Below are positions 1-8,023 of a DNA stretch of 64,000 nucleotides, piece by piece (position 1 is the stretch's first letter; every line of letters starts with the position of its first letter). Origin of the DNA: Acholeplasma hippikon (lineage in GTDB: Bacteria > Bacillota_I > Bacilli_A > Acholeplasmatales > Acholeplasmataceae); NCBI RefSeq assembly GCF_900660755.1, contig NZ_LR215050.1, positions 186,001 through 250,000 of the forward strand, given 5' to 3'. The notes under the pieces are model-generated. The model saw nothing but the letters and a program-made list of their open reading frames with translations, made no database searches and was not told the DNA's origin. The position numbers and the translations under genes are program-made.

Positions 1-1
1 A

Positions 2-772
2 ATTAGAAAGCCTTTAGAATCAATGAAGATTGAAGAGGCATTAGCGTATATGAAAGAACACGATTTTGATATCAAAAATGTGGTTGTTCATGCACCTTAT
101 ATTATTAATTTATGTAATCCGGACGCTGAAAAGCGTGCGTTTGCTATTGAGTTTTTAACAAAAGAAATTATAAGAACTGCTGCAATGGGGGCAAATCAAA
201 TTGTTTTACACCCTGGTAGTGCAGTTGGTGGAGATAGAGAAGAAGCGGTTAGATGGATTGCTGAAGGTATTAATCAAATAAATGAAAATACAAAAGATTT
301 ATCTGTACGCATTGCCTTAGAAACAATGGCTGGTAAAGGTAACGAAATTGGTAGAACGTTTGAAGAAATTCGTGCAATTATTGATTTAGTTCAAAATCAA
401 GAAAGAGTATCAGTATGTTTTGATACATGTCACGTGAGTGATTCAGGATATGATTTAAAAAATGATTATCAAAATGTGATGAAGCATTTTGATGAAGTTG
501 TTGGATTAAATCGTATATCAGTTATTCACGTTAATGACAGTAAAAATGAAATGGGTGCTCGAAAAGACAGACATGAAAATATTGGATTTGGTTATTTAGG
601 GTTTGATCGTTTAGTAACAATCATCTATGATGAACGTTTTGTAAATATTCCAAAAATTCTTGAAACACCATATGTTGAAGAACTTCCTCCTTATTATCAT
701 GAAATTAAAATGATTAAGAACAAGACATTTGTACCTTCTTTAAAAGAAGATATAAAAAATAACATTGAATAA
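2..772 (+). CDS. nfo: Endonuclease IV (AP endonuclease), 5' end outside window
   Basis: Cleaves DNA 5' to abasic sites in base-excision repair; a zinc-dependent TIM-barrel enzyme of the cytoplasm. The reading frame is open from base 2, and the residues before the first ATG (base 23) read IRKPLES, matching the family's R-K-P-L/I stretch about 45 residues from the usual start. The ATG at 23 is therefore internal and the true start lies upstream of the window. Family motifs seen: HAPY, LHPG, LETMAGKG, FDTCH (metal ligands), HVNDSKN, RHENIGFG and a final LETP. The 256 visible residues fit a 285-300 aa family length with the N-terminus missing. The gene ends just before the promoter of the next gene. 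No anomaly seen. Confidence 0.95.
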   Translation: MRKPLESMKIEEALAYMKEHDFDIKNVVVHAPYIINLCNPDAEKRAFAIEFLTKEIIRTAAMGANQIVLHPGSAVGGDREEAVRWIAEGINQINENTKDLSVRIALETMAGKGNEIGRTFEEIRAIIDLVQNQERVSVCFDTCHVSDSGYDLKNDYQNVMKHFDEVVGLNRISVIHVNDSKNEMGARKDRHENIGFGYLGFDRLVTIIYDERFVNIPKILETPYVEELPPYYHEIKMIKNKTFVPSLKEDIKNNIE

Positions 773-793
773 TAACAGTATTCATGCTATAAT
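765..793 (+). promoter_or_regulatory. Sigma-70-type promoter for the gene at 825
   Basis: TTGAAT (765-770), 17-base spacer, TATAAT (788-793) preceded by TGC, so an extended -10. It overlaps the last codons of the upstream gene and lies 31 bases before the next ATG. Confidence 0.65.
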
Positions 794-824
794 CTAAATT
801 GCGAATATAAAAGGAGTTTATTAA

Positions 825-1451
825 ATGGCAAAGAAATATCAGGCAATACAAACTAAAGTTCATTGGTTAACATGGACAATTATTGGTGTAGTTGTAGTAA
901 GTTTAATCGGATTATTAATCGCTTTACAACCATCTGCGAAAGATAATTTTTATAATGATTACCTTGTAAATACACAAGATTACCAATTTGAAAGTAAATT
1001 ACCAAAGAACAACAAATTTGAACTAGTAAATTCTCGTAAAGGTCTTTATTCATTAGCTGACAGAGATAACCATTTAACAATCGTATTCTTCGGGGATTCA
1101 AGCAATCAAGCCAGCGTGGGAGCTATTGCTAATGTTTATGCAAGATTATTCGGAGCAGCAGATGCCGATCCAAAAATCAACCCATCAGCATTATACGAAG
1201 CTTTAGGGGATGCTAAATTAACTTTATACCATTATTCAGTTAAAGAAGCTTCATTCTTAGATTTAATGAACCAATTAAATGAAAAATATGATGCAAAAAT
1301 TAATGCAGCAGCAATGCCTACATTAGTTGTGTTCTTAGACGGAGAAGTTGTAGATTTCTTACAAGTTGCTGAAAGCAGTCAAGCTTCACAATTATTCAAG
1401 TTCTACAATGACATTCTTGACAAAGACGTAGTTCAAGATTTATTAAAGTAA
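825..1451 (+). CDS. Membrane-anchored thioredoxin-fold protein without the CxxC pair
   Basis: A 208-aa protein with one N-terminal membrane helix (about residues 13-33, WLTWTIIGVVVVSLIGLLIA) and an extracellular domain. The domain looks thioredoxin-like: a strand ending in TIVFFGDSS where a redox active site would sit, then a helix, and later a cis-Pro-like segment AAMPTLVVFLDGEVV. The active-site cysteines are absent (GDSSNQAS), so a dithiol oxidoreductase role is unlikely; a structural or scaffold role is inferred. The start has a good RBS (AAGGAG, 8 bases upstream) and its own promoter. A terminator follows, so it is a single-gene unit. The family assignment rests on pattern only and the function is unknown. 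Confidence 0.6.
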   Translation: MAKKYQAIQTKVHWLTWTIIGVVVVSLIGLLIALQPSAKDNFYNDYLVNTQDYQFESKLPKNNKFELVNSRKGLYSLADRDNHLTIVFFGDSSNQASVGAIANVYARLFGAADADPKINPSALYEALGDAKLTLYHYSVKEASFLDLMNQLNEKYDAKINAAAMPTLVVFLDGEVVDFLQVAESSQASQLFKFYNDILDKDVVQDLLK

Positions 1452-1480
1452 TTCATAATAAGCTAATATTTGATTACAAA

Positions 1481-1510
1481 AAATATCACCTCAAACGAGG
1501 TGATTTTTTT
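1481..1510 (+). terminator. Rho-independent terminator
   Basis: Stem ATCACCTC/GAGGTGAT with loop AAAC (1485-1504), followed by a run of T to 1510. Ends the transcript of the gene at 825. Confidence 0.9.
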
Positions 1511-1553
1511 ATCTATATTTATCTTTAAAGCACAAAATGATGAATAACTTCAC

Positions 1554-1582
1554 TTGACTATACAACAGAAAACGTTTACAAT
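1554..1582 (+). promoter_or_regulatory. Promoter with overlapping GntR-type operator and cre-like site
   Basis: -35 TTGACT (1554-1559), 17-base spacer, -10 TACAAT (1577-1582). The -35 is the left half of the near-palindrome TTGACTATACAA (1554-1565), which recurs at the other promoters of this locus. Between the boxes, 1567-1580 reads AGAAAACGTTTACA, one base off the common CcpA cre pattern TGWAANCGNTNWCA. Both repressor sites would block polymerase, which suggests induction by the locus substrate plus catabolite repression. The promoter is well supported; binding by either protein is inference. Confidence 0.72.
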
Positions 1583-1644
1583 TGAAGAGTATACAAACGA
1601 AATTTTTAAAAAGGGAATTTAAAAATATAAGAGGAGAGATAAAT

Positions 1645-4572
1645 ATGAGAAAGATACTATTTACATTCATCATGTTACTTATGTTGAGTTTTATGCTTAT
1701 AGCATGTACAACTGATCCAAGTGACAATCCAGATGATGAAAAGCCAATTGAACAAACACCGGGTGAAACAGATCCAGATGATGATAAACCAAAAGATACA
1801 AAAGCGCCAGTTTTTAAAGATATCTATGATGGTTTTTTATCTGATGTTGAACATCTAGCACATATGACATTTGATTTATTCGAGGGTGTTGTAGTGACTG
1901 ATGATGTCACACCATCCAATTCAATTTTATTAGAAATTATTGATGATGGTGGATATCAAAATGATATACCTGGAGTATATACTATTACAATTCAAGCCTC
2001 TGATAATGCAGGTAATAAATCAACTGCAAAAAGAGATGTTTATGTTATCGATGGCTTAATGATTCAAACTTATAAACTATTTATCAACGATGATGAATTA
2101 GCAGTTAGTGTAAACGAAGAAGAAGCACTGATGTATACAAGTTCAGGTACTAAGTTTAGAAGTAAAGATGTTATTCAATTAATGACGAAAGAATTCTTCT
2201 TAGCTGAATATGATAAATATAAAGCAGCGCACACAAACAATGGTGGTGTACCTTATATGAATAATGGTGCATTAATTGTTGTTGATCCTTCAATGAAAAT
2301 TAAACTTGTTAGGGTTTCATCAGGCTCTGTTTTTGAGATTGATGAAAACAATGAAATGAAACAAGATAGCCAATTAAATTGGAACTCAGGTATTAATGCA
2401 AGTTCAGGTAGTGGTATGTTAAAAAATATTCCAACGTTACTTGAAACCTTAATTCCTGAAGGCGGATTTATCATTTTTGCGCCAGGTAAAGATCCATATG
2501 ATGCACGTATGGCTTTAATTAGTAGAGTATTTAGTTCAGTTTATACAACTGGAGCAGTAAATAAAGATATTAGAGATATCGATATTAGAGAAGTGAAAGT
2601 TGATATTCATCAAGATTCTGATTATGTTCCAATGCCACCAAGACTAACTACACCAAGTATTAAATTATACAAAAATATGCTTACATGGGAAGCAATTCCT
2701 AATGCAACTAAATACCTTATCTATGTAGATGGAAAAGAGTTTGCTCAAATTGAAGGAACAAATCTTTCATTAGATTTATTATCTTTAGTAGAATCACCAA
2801 AAAATGGTACAGCTTATGAAATCGAAGTTCAAGCAGTTCCAGATAATACAGGTAAAAATGGATTATCATATCTATCAAATAAAGTGTTATACAAAAAGGT
2901 AACATTTAGTGAAACCCAAACCCCAGTTATTACAAAAAATGGAAATGAAATCTCATGGAACTTAATTGATGGGGCAAGTTCATATGATATTTACTTTACA
3001 ATTGGTACAGTATCTTTAAAAGCAGGTAATGTAACAACAAACGCATTTGACCTTACCACATTTGAAACTTTATTCCCAGGAGTAAGTAAAGTATCAGTTA
3101 TCGCAATAGGCGATGATACACACTTTGATTCAAATGAATCTAATCAAATTGAAGTAACGTTAGGTAAAGTTGAAACATTAGTAATTAACGGTTATAAAGT
3201 TGATGTGTTAAGAACTGGTGCGCTAAATTACTTTGTAAGAAGAAATTTATCTTATGCAACTCAAAACGGCTTTAATGGTGCACCGTACTTATTCTTAATT
3301 GTTGATCCAATGACATTAAATGAATCACATAAAAATGTTGAATTCAAAGAATCATATGGTTCAATTGTTCTATTAGAAAATGATTTCACAGTGAAAATGA
3401 TTAACTCAACTGGTACTGGTAAATCATGGAATATTTTAGATGGTTGGTATCAAAATAAGTTCTATAAATCAAATGCAGAACAAATTGAAAGTATTATACA
3501 TTCAATTTATTCAGGAGATTATTTATTAATTGGTAAATACGCAAACTTATTAAATGTAACAACACCTACAGACAGCGTGATTATAAATGTAGATGCCAGA
3601 GAATTTGTGAACCATTTTTATGTTAAAGATAATGGTGCAGAGTTTAAAGATGAAGCATGGCGTGGTGATATGAGTACTTTCTTAGATCCAAGAAATGTTA
3701 CATTTGAAATTATTGAAAAAGTAATTATTGTTACTGAAAAATTAGAAACACCAGAAATTTCTATTGAAGAAGATATTCTATCATGGGAAGAAATTTCAAA
3801 TGCAGGAACATACTATATTTATGTTGATGGCATAAAAGTTCATGAAACAACAGGTTTATTCATTGATATGAAAGAACTTAACTTAAAAGCTTCTCCAGAT
3901 GGTATTTCATATACTGTGGAAGTGATGGCAATCCCACAAGATATGATTCATTATGAAATTTCAGAAAAATCAAATCAAGTAACTTACGTTCAATTTGGTG
4001 AAGAGGAGCCTGAACAACCAGAGTTCTATACACATATGAAAGTAAATAATGTTGAAGTCGCAGTAACATTTAATATGGAAAATGCCTTCAATAGATTATC
4101 ATCAGGCGCTGCATTCAGATCAAAAGATGAAATTCAAGTGATGACAAAAGAACACTTCTTAGCAGAGTTTGAAAAACATGCGGGTTCATATGCTGATAGC
4201 AATGGTAATGTATTCTTCCCTAATGGAGTTTTACTAATTGTTGATAAAAATCTAAATGTTAAATTATTACGTGTTGGTGTGGGTATCACAGCTGAAGTAA
4301 ATGAAAATGATGAAGTTAAAACATCAAGCTTAGGTTGGGGTAATACACAAGCAACTGGTGGTGGATTTGCAAACCTTGTTGGGGAAAGATTAGAATCATT
4401 AATTCCAGATGGAGGATACTTAATCTTCGCACCTGCAACAACTAATAATATCTCAAGAACTTGGATGGTTAAAAACTTATTCCATTCTGGATACCAATCT
4501 GGTGCTACAGCAGTAGCTAATAAAGATATTAGAGTATCAGAAGTTAAATTAGAACTACTTGATAGAAGTTAA
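1645..4572 (+). CDS. Large multidomain surface lipoprotein (Ig, FN3, repeat modules)
   Basis: A 975-aa exported lipoprotein; role presumably binding or display of glycan substrate (inference). The start at 1645 is chosen over an ATG at 1582 because 1645 has an RBS (GAGGAGAG) and begins a lipoprotein signal peptide with lipobox LIAC (Cys21). Then: an acidic Pro-rich linker (22-50), a DUF5011-like Ig domain (about 53-135), module A (138-329), two FN3-like domains (about 333-420 and 425-507), module B (508-692), a third FN3-like domain (697-783) and a second module A (793-975). Module A has the shared signatures FRSKD, MTKE.FLAE, a LIVDK-like strand and IP(D/E)GG(Y/F). The same modules occur in the lipoprotein at 12579. 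I do not recognise modules A and B. First gene after the operator-bearing promoter at 1554; followed by an SGNH lipoprotein after 19 bases. Confidence 0.75.
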   Translation: MRKILFTFIMLLMLSFMLIACTTDPSDNPDDEKPIEQTPGETDPDDDKPKDTKAPVFKDIYDGFLSDVEHLAHMTFDLFEGVVVTDDVTPSNSILLEIIDDGGYQNDIPGVYTITIQASDNAGNKSTAKRDVYVIDGLMIQTYKLFINDDELAVSVNEEEALMYTSSGTKFRSKDVIQLMTKEFFLAEYDKYKAAHTNNGGVPYMNNGALIVVDPSMKIKLVRVSSGSVFEIDENNEMKQDSQLNWNSGINASSGSGMLKNIPTLLETLIPEGGFIIFAPGKDPYDARMALISRVFSSVYTTGAVNKDIRDIDIREVKVDIHQDSDYVPMPPRLTTPSIKLYKNMLTWEAIPNATKYLIYVDGKEFAQIEGTNLSLDLLSLVESPKNGTAYEIEVQAVPDNTGKNGLSYLSNKVLYKKVTFSETQTPVITKNGNEISWNLIDGASSYDIYFTIGTVSLKAGNVTTNAFDLTTFETLFPGVSKVSVIAIGDDTHFDSNESNQIEVTLGKVETLVINGYKVDVLRTGALNYFVRRNLSYATQNGFNGAPYLFLIVDPMTLNESHKNVEFKESYGSIVLLENDFTVKMINSTGTGKSWNILDGWYQNKFYKSNAEQIESIIHSIYSGDYLLIGKYANLLNVTTPTDSVIINVDAREFVNHFYVKDNGAEFKDEAWRGDMSTFLDPRNVTFEIIEKVIIVTEKLETPEISIEEDILSWEEISNAGTYYIYVDGIKVHETTGLFIDMKELNLKASPDGISYTVEVMAIPQDMIHYEISEKSNQVTYVQFGEEEPEQPEFYTHMKVNNVEVAVTFNMENAFNRLSSGAAFRSKDEIQVMTKEHFLAEFEKHAGSYADSNGNVFFPNGVLLIVDKNLNVKLLRVGVGITAEVNENDEVKTSSLGWGNTQATGGGFANLVGERLESLIPDGGYLIFAPATTNNISRTWMVKNLFHSGYQSGATAVANKDIRVSEVKLELLDRS

Positions 4573-4591
4573 TTCAAATAAAGGAGAAATT

Positions 4592-5965
4592 ATGAAAAAA
4601 TTAGCAATATTTATCGTGTTATTATTTGGGTTAATGTTAACTGCTTGTACAAACCAAAAGGATGATACACCACTTGATCCAAATCCAGGGGATGTAGATC
4701 CAGGTGACAATGAACCAGGGGATAAAGATCCAGATGACAATGATGATGAACCAAACGAGGAATTACCAGTGGACACACCTAAGGACTTTTCAAAATCAAT
4801 TAAAATTCTAGCGATTGGAAATAGTTTTAGCGATGATGCTTTAGAATATTTTTGGGAAATTGCAACCGATTACGGAATCGAAGAAGTTGTGATTGGTATT
4901 CTTTATAAAGCTGGTGCTAGACTTGAACAACACTGGAATAGTATTACAACGAATACAGCAGACTATGTATATCGTAAAAAGACAACAGGTACATGGGTTA
5001 ACCGTAATAATTCATCAATAGAATATGGTATTAAAGATGAAGATTGGGACATTATTACCCTTCAACAATCAAGTGGTTATAGTGGCCTAGAAGCATCTTA
5101 TCAACCTTATTTAAACAACATGGTTAACTATGTTAAACAAAATGCAACACATGATGATTATGAAATTTATTGGCACTTAACTTGGTCTTATCAAGGAAAC
5201 TATAGTGCAACAAACGCATTTGAATGGTATGATAAAGATCAAATGAAGATGTATAAAGGTATTTTAGAATCAGTTAAAAAACATGTAATGACACATGAAG
5301 ATATTAAACTTGTGATTCCTGCAGGAACTACAATTCAAAATGCACGTACAAGTTATTTAGGAGATACATTAACAAGAGATGGATACCATTTAACATATGA
5401 TGTAGGACGTTTTGGGGTTGCCTTAACTTGGTTTAATAAGATTACAGGCTTCCCACTTGAGGCAATTAATTATACGCCAGCAGGTGTATCACAAATTGAT
5501 AAACTCATGTTAATTGATGCAGCTTATAAGGCAATTAGAACACCATTTAGAGTAACTGAATCAGACTATAAAGAACGTGTTCCATCTTTAAATGACTTTA
5601 ATAAATTAAATGTAAATTATGATTTAGGTTATTGGAGTGAATTAAGTGATACACTTGTTAAAAATGATTCAATTGCTAAATACTTTGTTTCAAGTACTAC
5701 AAAAGTAGCGAAAGCTGAGTTACCAGTTGGATCTATGATTGCGGTTAAAGGAAATTATAAATTTAAATTAACTTTCTTTAAAGCAGATGGAACAAAGGTA
5801 ATTACTGATTTCAATTATGTTACTGATGTTGTTGTAACAGAAGATTTCTGGAAAGATTATACACATGTTGCAATCAGTGTGGCAGCAAGTGATGGTATTA
5901 TCAATTTAACAGATAAGTTAGCAGAAACAAGTTCAAACATTGGTTTCTATATTCCTAAAAAATAA
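4592..5965 (+). CDS. SGNH/GDSL-hydrolase lipoprotein (DUF4886-like)
   Basis: A 457-aa lipoprotein; probable extracellular esterase or deacylase acting on a glycan. The start at 4592 has RBS AAAGGAGAA and begins a signal peptide with lipobox LTAC (Cys19); an in-frame ATG 11 codons upstream lacks one. An acidic PGD-rich linker (about 22-60) leads to the hydrolase domain (about 68-290). It carries the block I motif GNSFSDDA with the nucleophile Ser, LQQSSGYSG, and the late D-x-x-H motif DGYHLTYDVGRF. These match the DUF4886 branch of SGNH hydrolases. The last ~130 residues are beta-rich and unassigned. Likely co-transcribed with the lipoprotein before it, and closed by the terminator at 5972. 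Substrate unknown; O-acetyl removal is a guess from the family. Confidence 0.8.
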   Translation: MKKLAIFIVLLFGLMLTACTNQKDDTPLDPNPGDVDPGDNEPGDKDPDDNDDEPNEELPVDTPKDFSKSIKILAIGNSFSDDALEYFWEIATDYGIEEVVIGILYKAGARLEQHWNSITTNTADYVYRKKTTGTWVNRNNSSIEYGIKDEDWDIITLQQSSGYSGLEASYQPYLNNMVNYVKQNATHDDYEIYWHLTWSYQGNYSATNAFEWYDKDQMKMYKGILESVKKHVMTHEDIKLVIPAGTTIQNARTSYLGDTLTRDGYHLTYDVGRFGVALTWFNKITGFPLEAINYTPAGVSQIDKLMLIDAAYKAIRTPFRVTESDYKERVPSLNDFNKLNVNYDLGYWSELSDTLVKNDSIAKYFVSSTTKVAKAELPVGSMIAVKGNYKFKLTFFKADGTKVITDFNYVTDVVVTEDFWKDYTHVAISVAASDGIINLTDKLAETSSNIGFYIPKK

Positions 5966-5971
5966 AGAAAG

Positions 5972-6000
5972 AACTCCGGCGTAATAGTCGGAGTTTTTTT
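5972..6000 (+). terminator. Rho-independent terminator
   Basis: Stem AACTCCG (5972-5978)/CGGAGTT (5989-5995) followed by seven T. Closes the two-gene lipoprotein unit. Confidence 0.9.
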
Positions 6001-6024
6001 ATAGATTAATTGTCAATTCATCTA

Positions 6025-6051
6025 TAAAAAAAAGAACCCTTACGGATTCTT
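6025..6051 (-). terminator. Probable terminator of the ROK kinase gene
   Basis: On the minus strand, AAGAATCC-GTAA-GGGTTCTT (one mismatch) is followed by a run of eight or more T. It lies 176 bases beyond the kinase stop codon. Confidence 0.65.
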
Positions 6052-6226
6052 ATTTTGTTAACATTAAAATTTTACTACTTGTATACGGGATAAACGTTGA
6101 AATTTTGTTCATTTTTTGAAAAAATAGCATTTAATTCATGAAAATAATGAAAAAATAATATTTTAGATGTATACTATATTTGTTAAGTTGTAATTACAAG
6201 TATTAAGGGATAAGTATACAATTGAA
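6052..6226. other. AT-rich intergenic stretch with a 12-bp palindrome
   Basis: No coding capacity seen. It contains the perfect palindrome TTGTAATTACAA (6188-6199), which resembles the operator form found at the promoters of this locus (TTG-6 bases-CAA), and further fragments GTATAC (6081) and GTATACAATTG (6214). A -10-like TATACT lies at 6170. It may be a leftover or weak operator region downstream of the kinase gene; nothing is transcribed from it that I can identify. Confidence 0.35.
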
Positions 6227-7102
6227 CTAGATTTTATATGTGTTTTTAAAATGAACGAATGCACCGATCATTCCTGCATCGTTTCTAAATTGTGCAGCAG
6301 CAACCTTAGTGTATCTCTTTAAATGTTTAGTAAGTTTGTCTTGAACATAAACATTTAATTCTTCAACAAAAGAGTCTCTAGCGGTGATTCCACCACCAAT
6401 AACAAATAAATCAGGGTTTAATGCATAAGCTAGATTGGCGATACCAACACTTAAATGATCATAAAATCTATTCACTAGGTTAACAGCTAATGGATTTTTT
6501 TCATCATATAGTTTGAAAACATCAATACCGTTTTGAATTTGATTACCAAATAATTCTTGAGCTTGTTTAACTAAAGCAGAAGTTGCAGCTAAACTTTCAT
6601 ATTTGTGGTCACCGATTTTCATTAATCCAAATTCACCAGCATTGTATCCAACGCCTTGGAAAATTTGATTATTTAATACAATCGCTCCACCAATACCAGT
6701 TCCAACAGTCATACATACAGTAACCTTGGAATCCTTAGCTACACCTAATGTAGATTCACATAACGCCATGGCGTTAACATCATTAATCACAGATACATTA
6801 AGTCCTGTTTCTTTGCCAATGTAATCAACAATATTCATACCGATATAACCTTTGATTGCATCAGTTGCACTTAAAACTTCGCCAGTATCTGAATTGATGA
6901 CACCAGCAGATGAGATTGCAATACCTTGTGGTTCATAACCTTTTAGTTCACTTACTTTAAAAAGTATATCGTCTAAAACGAGTTTCCCACTTGTTGCGCC
7001 TTGAGATGGAAATTTATCTTTAAAAATAATTTCGTAGTTTTCATTGATGACGCCATATTTAATTTCGGTTCCACCGATATCAAAAGTTAAATAGTTTTTC
7101 AT
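6227..7102 (-). CDS. ROK-family sugar kinase
   Basis: A 291-aa cytoplasmic kinase, probably phosphorylating a hexose or N-acetylhexosamine released by the locus. The start at 7102 (minus strand) gives the canonical N-terminus MKNYLTFDIGGTEIK with RBS AGAAGGA; a longer frame to 7180 would run through the promoter. Seen: phosphate-1 motif FDIGGTE, the GVIN strand, catalytic VINDVNAMA (D in the ND pair), TVGTGIGGAIV, and GEFG at the sugar site. The usual ROK zinc motif CxCGxxGC is absent (here IGDHKYESLAATSA), as in some beta-glucoside kinases. Divergent from the GntR gene 97 bases away. With nanE in the same locus a ManNAc or GlcNAc kinase role is plausible, but specificity cannot be read from sequence. 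Confidence 0.85.
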   Translation of the reverse strand: MKNYLTFDIGGTEIKYGVINENYEIIFKDKFPSQGATSGKLVLDDILFKVSELKGYEPQGIAISSAGVINSDTGEVLSATDAIKGYIGMNIVDYIGKETGLNVSVINDVNAMALCESTLGVAKDSKVTVCMTVGTGIGGAIVLNNQIFQGVGYNAGEFGLMKIGDHKYESLAATSALVKQAQELFGNQIQNGIDVFKLYDEKNPLAVNLVNRFYDHLSVGIANLAYALNPDLFVIGGGITARDSFVEELNVYVQDKLTKHLKRYTKVAAAQFRNDAGMIGAFVHFKNTYKI

Positions 7103-7142
7103 AATTGCTTTATCCTTCTGTACATTCTTTATATCGTATTTC

Positions 7143-7170
7143 ATTATATAGTATAAAATTATTTTTTCAA
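7143..7170 (-). promoter_or_regulatory. Promoter of the ROK kinase gene
   Basis: On the minus strand, TTGAAA (7165-7170), 16-base spacer, TATAAT (7143-7148), about 40 bases before the kinase ATG. No TTGACTATACAA-like operator is visible in this divergent region. Confidence 0.55.
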
Positions 7171-7198
7171 TAGATAACATTAAAGGAGATTAAGAAAG

Positions 7199-7909
7199 AT
7201 GAATGAACCGATTTATATTACCATTCAAAATGACATCAAAAGAGAAATCGAGAATGGTACACTTCAAAGTGGGGATTTAGTACCTTCTGAAAATGAATTA
7301 AAAGAAAAGTATAATGTCAGTCGTATGACTGCAAGACAAGCATTAAACAACTTGGTTAATGATGGATATTTATATAGACATAAAGGTAAGGGGACTTTTA
7401 TATCTAAGCGTAAAATTGAAAAGAACATTCATGGCGTACGTTCATTTACTCAAGAAATGGCAGCGATGAATCGTAAAGTATCAAGTAAAATCTTAAAATT
7501 TGAAAAAGTAGCTTCACCAGAAAAAGTTGCTGAAAAACTATTCTTAGCTAAAAAAGAAGAAGTCTTTTTAATTGAAAGGGTCCGATATGGTGATGACACG
7601 CCTGTTTTATTTGAACAATTATACATTCCAGTTAAATTATTTAAGTCGATTACAGAAGAAGATTTGAAATCATCATTTTATCATTACGTAGAAACAAAAA
7701 TGAATTTACAAATTTCACACTGTATTCAATCAATTGAGGCAATTGAAATTCCAAAAGAATTAACTGAATATTTAATGGTAAAGGAACACACACCAACACT
7801 TTTAATTGAAAGAAATACGTTCTTAACGAATGGAAGACCATTTGAATATGTTAAATCATACTATCGTGGAGACCAATATAAATTTGTTCAACACGCCATC
7901 AAAGGCTAA
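7199..7909 (+). CDS. GntR-family transcriptional regulator (HutC/UTRA type)
   Basis: A 236-aa cytoplasmic repressor. An N-terminal winged helix-turn-helix (about 1-70; IYITIQNDIKREIENG, LVPSENELKEKYNVSRMTAR, KGKGTFIS) is followed by a UTRA effector domain (about 88-230; LLIERNTFL near the end). UTRA domains bind sugar phosphates or related small effectors. RBS AAGGAG precedes the ATG. It is divergent from the sugar kinase and lies in the middle of the locus whose promoters share a TTGACTATACAA-like palindrome; UTRA-GntR proteins such as TreR bind similar TTG..CAA palindromes, so it is the best candidate for the locus repressor. A terminator follows at once, so it is monocistronic. Effector unknown; GlcNAc-6-P or ManNAc-6-P would fit the pathway. 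Confidence 0.9.
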   Translation: MNEPIYITIQNDIKREIENGTLQSGDLVPSENELKEKYNVSRMTARQALNNLVNDGYLYRHKGKGTFISKRKIEKNIHGVRSFTQEMAAMNRKVSSKILKFEKVASPEKVAEKLFLAKKEEVFLIERVRYGDDTPVLFEQLYIPVKLFKSITEEDLKSSFYHYVETKMNLQISHCIQSIEAIEIPKELTEYLMVKEHTPTLLIERNTFLTNGRPFEYVKSYYRGDQYKFVQHAIKG

Positions 7910-7913
7910 TCAT

Positions 7914-7946
7914 AAAGATCTATCAATTTGATAGGTCTTTTCTTTT
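7914..7946 (+). terminator. Rho-independent terminator of the GntR gene
   Basis: Stem AAGATCTATC/GATAGGTCTT (one T-G wobble, loop AATTT) followed by a T-rich tract. Confidence 0.85.
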
Positions 7947-7956
7947 ATATTATATT

Positions 7957-7990
7957 TTGTATAGACAAGTGAAGTTTCTCTTGATATACT
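7957..7990 (+). promoter_or_regulatory. Promoter with overlapping operator for the genes 8024-12473
   Basis: Palindrome TTGTATAGACAA (7957-7968) overlaps the -35 TAGACA (7962-7967). After a 17-base spacer comes TATACT (7985-7990). This is the same operator type as at 1554, 12508 and 15608, here in the opposite half-site order. Confidence 0.68.
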
Positions 7991-8023
7991 TAAAATAACG
8001 ATACAGATTAAAAGGAATTGAAT

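Noticed and set aside
1582-1644. Longer N-terminus of the 1645 lipoprotein (ATG 1582)
   Set aside because: It would begin at the -10 box, has no RBS, and would bury the lipoprotein signal peptide.
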